Source of the DNA: Stenotrophomonas maltophilia
GTDB lineage: Bacteria > Pseudomonadota > Gammaproteobacteria > Xanthomonadales > Xanthomonadaceae
Length of the DNA stretch: 64,000 nucleotides
Direction: 5' to 3'
Assembly (NCBI RefSeq): GCF_001676385.1
Contig: NZ_LYVJ01000008.1
Span: forward strand, 124,001 to 188,000
Position 1 is the stretch's first letter; each line of letters begins with the position of its first letter. A program made the position numbers and the translations under genes. Positions 57,922 to 64,000 of this stretch are shown here, piece by piece. Below the pieces are notes generated by a model that ran no database searches, had not been told where the DNA came from, and saw nothing but the letters and a program-made list of their open reading frames with translations.

Positions 57922-58665
57922 ATGAGCAAGCCCCTGCAGGGTGAAATCGCACTGGTCACCGGTGCCAGCCGTGGCATTGGTGCCGCCATCGCCGATCTGC
58001 TGGCCGCCCAGGGCGCCACCGTCATCGGCACCGCCACCACCGAATCCGGCGCTGCCGCGATCGGTGAGCGGCTGGCCGCCCACGGGGGCCACGGCCGTGC
58101 GCTGAACGTCACTGACGCTGCCGCGCTGGAGAGCGTGCTGGACGGCATCGCCAAGGAATTCGGACCGATCTCGATCCTGGTCAACAATGCCGGGATCACC
58201 CGCGACAACCTGCTGATGCGCATGAAGGACGAGGACTGGGCGTCGATCATCGACACCAACCTGACCAGCGTGTTCCGCACCAGCAAGGCGGTGATGCGCG
58301 GCATGATGAAGGCACGCAAGGGCCGCATCATCAACATCGCATCGGTGGTGGGCGTGACCGGCAATGCCGGCCAGGCCAACTACGCCGCTGCCAAGGCCGG
58401 CATCATCGGCTTCAGCAAGTCGCTGGCCAAGGAAATCGGTTCGCGCGGTGTCACCGTCAATGTTGTCGCACCTGGCTTCATCGACACCGACATGACCAAG
58501 GCGTTGCCGGAAGAAGCGCGTACCGCGCTGATCAATGACATCGCCCTCGAACGCCTGGGTTCGCCGGAAGACATCGCCCATGCGGTGGCCTTCCTGGCCA
58601 GCCCGGCTGCCGGTTACATCACCGGCGAAACCCTCCATGTGAACGGCGGCATGTACATGCCGTAA
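57922..58665 (+). CDS. fabG: 3-oxoacyl-ACP reductase
   Basis: A 247-residue SDR enzyme that reduces beta-ketoacyl-ACP using NADPH. Cofactor motif TGASRGIG (residues 13-20), NNAG at 88-91 and catalytic Ser141, Tyr154 and Lys158 (QANYAAAKAG) are intact. Start ATG 57922, MSKPLQGEIALV. Neighbours fabD and acpP are its pathway partners. The 152-nt gap to acpP carries a TACACT box (58746) and a good site for a separate acpP promoter. Confidence 0.97.
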   Translation: MSKPLQGEIALVTGASRGIGAAIADLLAAQGATVIGTATTESGAAAIGERLAAHGGHGRALNVTDAAALESVLDGIAKEFGPISILVNNAGITRDNLLMRMKDEDWASIIDTNLTSVFRTSKAVMRGMMKARKGRIINIASVVGVTGNAGQANYAAAKAGIIGFSKSLAKEIGSRGVTVNVVAPGFIDTDMTKALPEEARTALINDIALERLGSPEDIAHAVAFLASPAAGYITGETLHVNGGMYMP

Positions 58666-58817
58666 GCAAGGGGCGCAGGGATTGCGCCGCAAGTGGTTGA
58701 TCTGCGGAGGTTTTTGCTGCAATGCAAGGCCGCGCCGGTTTCCACTACACTATCCCACGGCCATCGCCTTTGATGGCGACCACTTTTGAACCACAACTCC
58801 ATCTGGAGCGAGATCCC

Positions 58818-59057
58818 ATGAGCACCATCGAAGAACGCGTCAAGAAAATCGTCGTCGAACAGCTTGGCGTCAAGGAAGAAGAAGTCACCAACAGCGCATC
58901 GTTCGTCGATGACCTGGGCGCTGACTCGCTGGACACCGTCGAGCTGGTGATGGCGCTGGAAGAAGAATTCGAGTGCGAGATCCCGGACGAAGAAGCCGAG
59001 AAGATCAGCACCGTGCAGGCCGCCATCGACTACATCAAGGCCCACGTCAAGGCCTGA
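58818..59057 (+). CDS. acpP: Acyl carrier protein
   Basis: A 79-residue acidic helical protein. The phosphopantetheine Ser37 lies in [20 protein letters not shown], the canonical DSL motif. Start ATG 58818 with TGGAGCGAG upstream. ACP carries growing acyl chains for FabD, FabG, FabH and FabF and for LpxA/LpxD. A separate promoter is expected because ACP is needed in large excess. A hairpin after it may lower fabF. Confidence 0.98.
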   Translation: MSTIEERVKKIVVEQLGVKEEEVTNSASFVDDLGADSLDTVELVMALEEEFECEIPDEEAEKISTVQAAIDYIKAHVKA

Positions 59058-59110
59058 TGTCAGACGGCAGTGCGCGTGCGGGCATCCGCCCGGCGCGCAC
59101 CGCACCCCAT

Positions 59111-59138
59111 GGGGCCGCTGTTGCGGCCCCGTGTGTTT
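59111..59138 (+). terminator. Hairpin between acpP and fabF
   Basis: GGGGCCGC, loop TGTT, GCGGCCCC, then GTGTGTTT. Probably a partial terminator that sets a high ACP-to-FabF ratio. Confidence 0.65.
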
Positions 59139-59200
59139 GAGCATCACACCGAAGCAAACCGAGTTGCCCGTTGAAATCATCCGGGCCAGGAGAATCAGCA

Positions 59201-60463
59201 ATGAAGCGTCGCGTCGTCGTAACCGGCCTGGGTATCGTCTCGCCGTTGGGCAATGATCTGGCCAGCAGCTGGGAAGGCATCATCCACGGTCGCTCGGGCA
59301 TCGGTCCGCTGACCCACATTCCTGATGCCTACCTGGATCGCTTCACCACCAAGATTGCAGGTGAGGTCAAGGGCTTCGACATCACCGCCGACAACGAACT
59401 GTTCGGCAAGTACCGGGTCAGCGGCAAGGATGCCAAGAAGATGGACCCGTTCATCCATTACGGCCTCGGTGCCTCGTTCATGGCCCTGCATGACTCGGGC
59501 CTGGAGATCACCGACGCCAATGCCGAACGCATCGGCGCCATCGTCGGCGCCGGCATCGGCGGCCTGCTCGGCATCGAAGAGCAGACCATCGAGTTCCATG
59601 AGGGCAAGAAGATCTCGCCCTTCTACGTGCCCAAGACCATCATCAACATGCTACCGGGCCAGCTGAGCATCATCGCTGGCCTGAAGGGCCCGTCGTTCTC
59701 GGCGGTCTCGGCGTGCGCGACCTCGAACCATTCGATCGGTACTGCGATGCGCATGATCCAGTACGGCGATGCCGACGTGATGGTGGTCGGTGGTGCCGAG
59801 CGAGGCTCTTCGCCGACCGCCGTGGGCGGCTTCTGCGCGATGAAGGCGATGAGCACCCGCAACGATGCCCCGGAACAGGCTTCACGCCCGTGGGACAAGG
59901 ACCGTGACGGCTTCGTGCTGGGCGACGGTGCCGGCATCCTGATCCTGGAGGAGTACGAGCACGCCAAGGCCCGTGGCGCGAAGATCTACTGCGAACTGGC
60001 CGGCTTCGGCGCCAGCTCCGATGCCTACCACATGACCGCGCCGAGCGAGAACGGCGAGGGCGCTGCGCGCTGCATGGTCATGGCCATGAAGGACGCCGGA
60101 GTGACCCCGGAACAGGTGGGTTACCTCAACGCGCACGGCACCTCCACGCCGCTGGGCGACCTGGGCGAGACCATGGCGATGAAGACCGCCTTCGGCGACC
60201 ACGCCTACAAGATGATGGTCAGTTCCACCAAGTCGATGACCGGCCACCTGCTGGGCGCGGCCGGCGGCGTGGAGGCGATCTTCTCGGTGATGGCGCTGCA
60301 GGACAACGTCATTCCGCCGACCATCAACCTGCAGGAGCCGGGCGAAGGCTGCGACCTGGACTACGTGCCCAACGAAGCGCGCCAGGCCAAGGTCGATGTG
60401 GTGATGTCCAATGGCTTCGGCTTCGGTGGCACCAACGGCACGCTGGTCTTCAAGCGCGTCTGA
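59201..60463 (+). CDS. fabF: Beta-ketoacyl-ACP synthase II
   Basis: A 420-residue elongating condensing enzyme. The Cys-His-His triad is Cys172 ([11 protein letters not shown]), His312 ([12 protein letters not shown]) and His349 ([12 protein letters not shown]). Start ATG 59201, [19 protein letters not shown]. It extends acyl-ACP and, as KAS II, handles palmitoleoyl to vaccenoyl elongation. Follows acpP as in most proteobacteria. Confidence 0.97.
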   Translation: MKRRVVVTGLGIVSPLGNDLASSWEGIIHGRSGIGPLTHIPDAYLDRFTTKIAGEVKGFDITADNELFGKYRVSGKDAKKMDPFIHYGLGASFMALHDSGLEITDANAERIGAIVGAGIGGLLGIEEQTIEFHEGKKISPFYVPKTIINMLPGQLSIIAGLKGPSFSAVSACATSNHSIGTAMRMIQYGDADVMVVGGAERGSSPTAVGGFCAMKAMSTRNDAPEQASRPWDKDRDGFVLGDGAGILILEEYEHAKARGAKIYCELAGFGASSDAYHMTAPSENGEGAARCMVMAMKDAGVTPEQVGYLNAHGTSTPLGDLGETMAMKTAFGDHAYKMMVSSTKSMTGHLLGAAGGVEAIFSVMALQDNVIPPTINLQEPGEGCDLDYVPNEARQAKVDVVMSNGFGFGGTNGTLVFKRV

Positions 60464-60473
60464 GCGAGTTGTA

Positions 60474-60530
60474 GCGTCGGGCCATGCTCGACTCCGCCGT
60501 TGTGTAGAGTCGAGCCATGCTCGACTGAAC
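60474..60530. repeat. SMAG tandem pair
   Basis: GTAGCGTCGGGCCATGCTCG, followed by AC, and GTAGAGTCGAGCCATGCTCG, followed by AC, in direct orientation, just after fabF. Confidence 0.75.
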
Positions 60531-60597
60531 GTGCGTCACGCACGAGGAGGCCGCCGCAAGGCGGCTTCCGTGCATCTGAATCCCTGAACCGGCCGCC

Positions 60598-61961
60598 ATG
60601 ACCCATGCACCGCTGATCCACCCGCTGCCGCACCCGATCGATCTGCTGGCCCTGCAGCAGCACGACCCGGCGCGATTCCCGCTGCTGATGGAATCCACCG
60701 CCTCGGGCACCGCCCAGGGCCGCTGGAGCCTGCTGTTGGCCGCACAGGGCGGCAGCCTGCGCCTGGACGCCGATGGCCGGGTGCGCGACGAGCGCGACAC
60801 CGAGCATGGGGGCAGCTTCCTGGAGGTGCTGGACCGCGCCTGGCAGGGCGAACGCCTGCCGCATGACCACAGCCACAGCCTGCCGTTCCGGGGTGGTTGG
60901 GCGTTGATGCTGGACTACGAAGTGGCCAGCCAGATCGAACCGGTGCTGCCGGCGCGCGCGCGCGCCGACGGCCGCCCGACCGCGCTGGCGCTGCGCTGCC
61001 CGGCGGCGGTACTGCACGACCATCACAACGATGCCAGCTTCGTCATCGCCGAAGCCGGCGAGCAGGCACTGCTGGAGGCGCTGGTGGCCCTGGCCTCGCA
61101 GGCGTTGCCGGAAGCAGGGCTGGCCTGGCAGCCGCCGCAGTCGGTGGACGAGGACGCCCCGCGTCGCTTCACCGATGGTGTACGCCGGGTGATCGAATAC
61201 CTGCGTGCCGGCGACGTGTTCCAGGTGAACCTGTCGCGACGCTGGAGTGCCCGGTTTGCCACGCCGGTCAGCCCGCAGGCGCTGTATGCGCAGTTGCGCC
61301 GCGCCAACCCTGCACCGTTTGCCGGCCTGTTCAGCGCGCACGGCCGCCACGTGGTCAGCTCCTCGCCGGAGCGGCTGGTATCGGTGCATGCCGGCCACGC
61401 GCAGACCCGGCCGATTGCCGGCACGCGTCCGCGCTTCGAGGGCGACGATGATGCGGCGCGCATCCAGGAGCTGGTGGGCCACCCGAAGGAACGTGCCGAA
61501 CACGTGATGCTGATCGACCTGGAACGCAACGACCTGGGCCGCATCTGCCTGCCGGGTACGGTGGTGGTTGATGAACTGATGACCGTGGAGAGCTATGCCC
61601 ATGTGCATCACATCGTCAGCAATGTCAGCGGCCGCCTGCGCCCGGAGGTCACGCCGGGCGAGGTGATCGCTGCGACGTTCCCCGGCGGCACCATCACCGG
61701 CTGCCCCAAGGTGCGCTGCATGCAGATCATCGGCGAGCTGGAGCAGGTCCCGCGCGGTGCCTACACCGGCGCGTTCGGCTGGCTGAACCGCGATGGCGAC
61801 CTGGACCTGAACATCCTGATCCGCACCGCCGAGGTGGATGCCACGAGGTCAGCTTCCGCACCGGCGCCGGCATCGTGGTCGATTCGGACCCGGACAGGGA
61901 ACTGGACGAGACCCGCGCCAAGGCGCGCGGCCTGCTGCGCGCGCTGGGCCAGCAGGGGTAG
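60598..61961 (+). CDS. pabB: Aminodeoxychorismate synthase component I (single-base frameshift near 61840)
   Basis: Joined, a 454-residue chorismate-using enzyme of the PabB/TrpE fold. GDVFQVNLSRRWSARF, PIAGTRPRF, ERAEHVMLIDLERNDLGR and FPGGTITGCPKVRCMQIIGELE are the active-site blocks. After RTAEVD the frame slips; restoring one G in GATG^CCACG gives GHEVSFRTGAGIVVDSDPDRELDET and a stop at 61959. It makes 4-amino-4-deoxychorismate for folate. No PabC lyase is fused, and PabA is not nearby. E. coli has pabC at this place. Confidence 0.9.
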
Positions 61962-62018
61962 TGCCGGTGGGTGCCAGTGTTGTGGTGGGTGCCGACCGTT
62001 GGTCGGCACGCAGATGCC
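61960..62018. repeat. SMAG-like repeat cluster after pabB
   Basis: GTAGTGCCGGTGGGTGCCAG starts within the pabB TAG, followed by GGGTGCCGACCGTTGGTCGG, then CAC. Confidence 0.65.
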
Positions 62019-62086
62019 ACCCCGGTCATGACCCCACATCACCGGCACGGTATCCTGCACGACGGAATCGAGTTCAGAGGTAGTCC

Positions 62087-63148
62087 ATGGCGGGAGCCAA
62101 GCGCGGATGTCTGTTCGTGGTAACGCTGGGGGTGGTGCTGGCCGCCATCCTGGCCGGTGCGGGCGCGTGGTTCTTCTACCAGCAGGGCCGGTTCGCCGAT
62201 GCGCGGATCACCCCGACTGCCGAAAGCGTGGTCATCGCCAGTGGCGACGGCATGAACAGCGTACTGCGCAAGCTGCGCGATGCCGGCGTGGATGAAGGCC
62301 AGGACACCCAGTGGCAGCTGCTGGCGCGCCAGCTCGACGCAGCCGGCAAGCTGAAGGTGGGCGAGTACGCGCTCAGCAACGAGCTGACGCCGCGCGAACT
62401 GCTGCTGCGCATGCGCGCCGGCAAGGTGCTGCAGCACCGGGTCACGATCGTCGAGGGCTGGAACATCCGCCAGCTGCGTGCCGCGCTGAAGCGTGCCGAG
62501 CCGCTGCTGCACACCACCGACACCCTCGATGACGCCGCGCTGATGCAACGTCTCGGTTTCGCCGGCCAGCATCCGGAAGGCCGCTTCCTGCCAGAGACTT
62601 ACGTCTACCAGCGCGGCGACAGTGATCTGGATGTGCTCAAGCGGGCGCACGCGGCCATGGAGAAGGCGCTGGACGAAGCGTGGGAAAGCCGCGCGCCGGA
62701 CCTGCCGATCAACTCGCCCTACGAACTGCTGACGCTGGCCTCGATCATCGAGAAGGAAACGGCGCTGGCCGGTGAGCGCCCGCAGATTGCCGGCGTGTTC
62801 ATGCGCCGCCTGAAGATCGGCATGCGCCTGCAGACCGACCCGACCGTCATCTATGGCCTTGGTGCGGCTTATGACGGCAACATCCGCCGGCGCGACCTGA
62901 GCACCGATACGCCTTACAACACCTACACCCGTTCCGGACTGACCCCGACCCCGATCGCCATGCCCAGCCGTGACGCGCTGATGGCCGCCGCACAGCCGGC
63001 GCCGGGTGATGCGCTGTACTTCGTGGCCGTCGGTGATGGCAGTGGCGCACACGCGTTCTCGTCCAGCCTGGACCAGCACAACGCGGCGGTTGCCCGCTAC
63101 CTGCGGCAACTGCGCCAGCAACGTACCCAGGAGACCCCGGCGCAATGA
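62087..63148 (+). CDS. mltG: Endolytic transglycosylase MltG
   Basis: A 353-residue inner-membrane protein. N-terminal membrane helix (LFVVTLGVVLAAILAGAGAWFF), a LysM-like periplasmic region, and the YceG catalytic domain with Glu in LASIIEKETALAGERPQIAGVF (about residue 224) and QTDPTVIYGLGAAYDG. It cleaves nascent glycan strands and may set their length. Start ATG 62087. Its stop overlaps the tmk start (ATGA). Confidence 0.96.
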   Translation: MAGAKRGCLFVVTLGVVLAAILAGAGAWFFYQQGRFADARITPTAESVVIASGDGMNSVLRKLRDAGVDEGQDTQWQLLARQLDAAGKLKVGEYALSNELTPRELLLRMRAGKVLQHRVTIVEGWNIRQLRAALKRAEPLLHTTDTLDDAALMQRLGFAGQHPEGRFLPETYVYQRGDSDLDVLKRAHAAMEKALDEAWESRAPDLPINSPYELLTLASIIEKETALAGERPQIAGVFMRRLKIGMRLQTDPTVIYGLGAAYDGNIRRRDLSTDTPYNTYTRSGLTPTPIAMPSRDALMAAAQPAPGDALYFVAVGDGSGAHAFSSSLDQHNAAVARYLRQLRQQRTQETPAQ

Positions 63149-63810
63149 GTCCCGCGCTGCTTCGCCATCCCCGTTTCGTCAGCCTGGAAGGCGGCGAGGG
63201 CGCGGGCAAGACCACTGCCATCAATGCCATCCGTGACTGCCTGCGCCGGCACGGCCACGAGGTGGTGCTGACCCGCGAGCCGGGCGGTACCCCCCTGGCC
63301 GAGCGCATCCGCGGCCTCGTGTTGAAGCCCGATGCCGAGATCGCTGCCGAACCGCTCAGTGCCGAGGCCGAGCTGCTGCTGGTGTTCGCCGCGCGGGCGC
63401 AGCATGTGCGGCAGGTGATCCAGCCCGCGCTGCAGCGCGGCGCCTACGTGCTGAGCGATCGCTTCACCGATTCCAGCTATGCGTACCAGGGCGGTGGCCG
63501 TGGCCTCGATCCGCAGTGGATCGCCGATCTGGAGCGTCGCGCGGTGGGCCTGTTGCCAGGCCTGACCCTGCTGCTGGACGTGGATGTGGCGGTAGGCCGT
63601 GCGCGCGCCAATGGCCGCGACCTGTGGCCGGACCGTATCGAGAGCGAGCAGGACGATTTCTTCCAGCGCGTGCGCGCGGTATTCCGCGACCGGGCGCAGC
63701 AGGATCCGCAGCGCTTCGCGCTGATCGACGCCGGGCAGGTGCAGGAGCGCGTGGCCGCCGATGTGGTCGCGCGTGTCGAGCGCTGGCTGCAGGACGGGGA
63801 GGGCGCATGA
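63145..63810 (+). CDS. tmk: Thymidylate kinase
   Basis: A 221-residue P-loop kinase converting dTMP to dTDP. VSLEGGEGAGKTTAINAIRD holds the P-loop; LTREPGGTPLAERIRGLVL, LSDRFTDSSYAYQGGGRGLD and TLLLDVDVAVGRARANGR (LID) are typical. It overlaps mltG by 4 nt and holB by 4 nt, a tight mltG-tmk-holB unit as in E. coli. Confidence 0.97.
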   Translation: MSPALLRHPRFVSLEGGEGAGKTTAINAIRDCLRRHGHEVVLTREPGGTPLAERIRGLVLKPDAEIAAEPLSAEAELLLVFAARAQHVRQVIQPALQRGAYVLSDRFTDSSYAYQGGGRGLDPQWIADLERRAVGLLPGLTLLLDVDVAVGRARANGRDLWPDRIESEQDDFFQRVRAVFRDRAQQDPQRFALIDAGQVQERVAADVVARVERWLQDGEGA

Positions 63811-64000
63811 GCACGTTCTCGCCGTGGCAGCAGCGCGCGTTCGAACAGACCGTGGCGGCGCTCGATGCCGGGCGCCTCGGCCATGGCCTGCTGATCTGCG
63901 GGCCGGCCGGGCTGGGCAAGCGTGAGGTGGCGCTGGCGCTGGCCGACCACGTGCTGGCGCAGGGTGATGCCGCCCACGCCACGCGCACGCGCCAGCTGAT
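63807..64000 (+). CDS. holB: DNA polymerase III delta-prime subunit, partial at 3' end
   Basis: The first 64 codons are in the window. MSTFSPWQQRAFEQTVAALD and the P-loop-like ICGPAGLGKREVALALADHV are visible, typical of the clamp-loader stator subunit. The gene overlaps tmk by 4 nt (ATGA) and continues past the right edge, so the zinc module and C-terminal domain cannot be checked. Confidence 0.93.
   Translation, partial: MSTFSPWQQRAFEQTVAALDAGRLGHGLLICGPAGLGKREVALALADHVLAQGDAAHATRTRQL

Overview
The window is chromosomal DNA from a high-GC gammaproteobacterium of the Xanthomonadaceae. Stenotrophomonas, in the S. maltophilia complex, is the best guess. Three observations support this: many short palindromes that begin GTAG or GTRG (resembling the SMAG repeats described in S. 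maltophilia), a phoB-phoR-ppk-ppx gene order, and xanthomonad-type proteins such as Kdo kinase. Almost everything is core genome. I see no transposase, integrase, prophage or CRISPR array.

Layout. 1-8171: a DUF2235 hydrolase cut by the window edge, a secreted metzincin protease, lpxH, a PAP2 phosphatase overlapping a GT4 glycosyltransferase, and a TonB-dependent receptor. 8490-14434: the phosphate block phoB-phoR-ppk-ppx, with a candidate Pho box in front of phoB. 14551-21583: a BepA-like protease, glutaredoxin, an AhpD-like protein, NAD-type isocitrate dehydrogenase, a secreted isochorismatase-fold hydrolase beside a LysR regulator, and a Bax-inhibitor-1 protein. 21764-23115: tRNAs Pro, Arg, His, Lys, Lys and Leu. 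23309-32594: the protein quality-control block tig-clpP-clpX-lon-hupB-(tRNA-Val, four tRNA-Asp)-ppiD, in the same gene order as E. coli. 32753-36568: mltD-gloB divergent from a yafS-like gene, rnhA and dnaQ, again the E. coli order. 36631-43306: PP2C phosphatase, tRNA-Ser, LPS-core genes (a GT9 heptosyltransferase-like gene and kdkA), an MBL hydrolase, SRP RNA, and a guanidine-II-type riboswitch in front of a Gdx/SugE exporter. 43467-46897: dnaX-ybaB-recR-hit. 46975-53214: a MoxR/DUF58/TgpA/Slp operon divergent from a GT39 glycosyltransferase. 53313-64000: maf, yceD, rpmF, fabH, a kinase-like gene, fabD, fabG, acpP, fabF, pabB, mltG, tmk and holB. This is the E. coli fatty-acid cluster without plsX and with pabB where E. 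coli has pabC.

The most striking irregularity is seven single-base losses, each a G or C missing from a run of two or three. They break six otherwise well-conserved genes (TonB receptor, hupB, ppiD, GT39 twice, fabH, pabB). Because fabH and hupB products are needed by the cell, consensus-sequence error is the most economical explanation, and I annotate these genes across the break. A separate small gene at 42.5 kb is interrupted by an in-frame TAG.

The best regulatory finds are the guanidine-II riboswitch with a visible Shine-Dalgarno-sequestering hairpin, the Pho box of phoB, a candidate slippery A6 tract in dnaX, and two terminator-like hairpins inside the fab cluster. I found no convincing undescribed multi-gene system.
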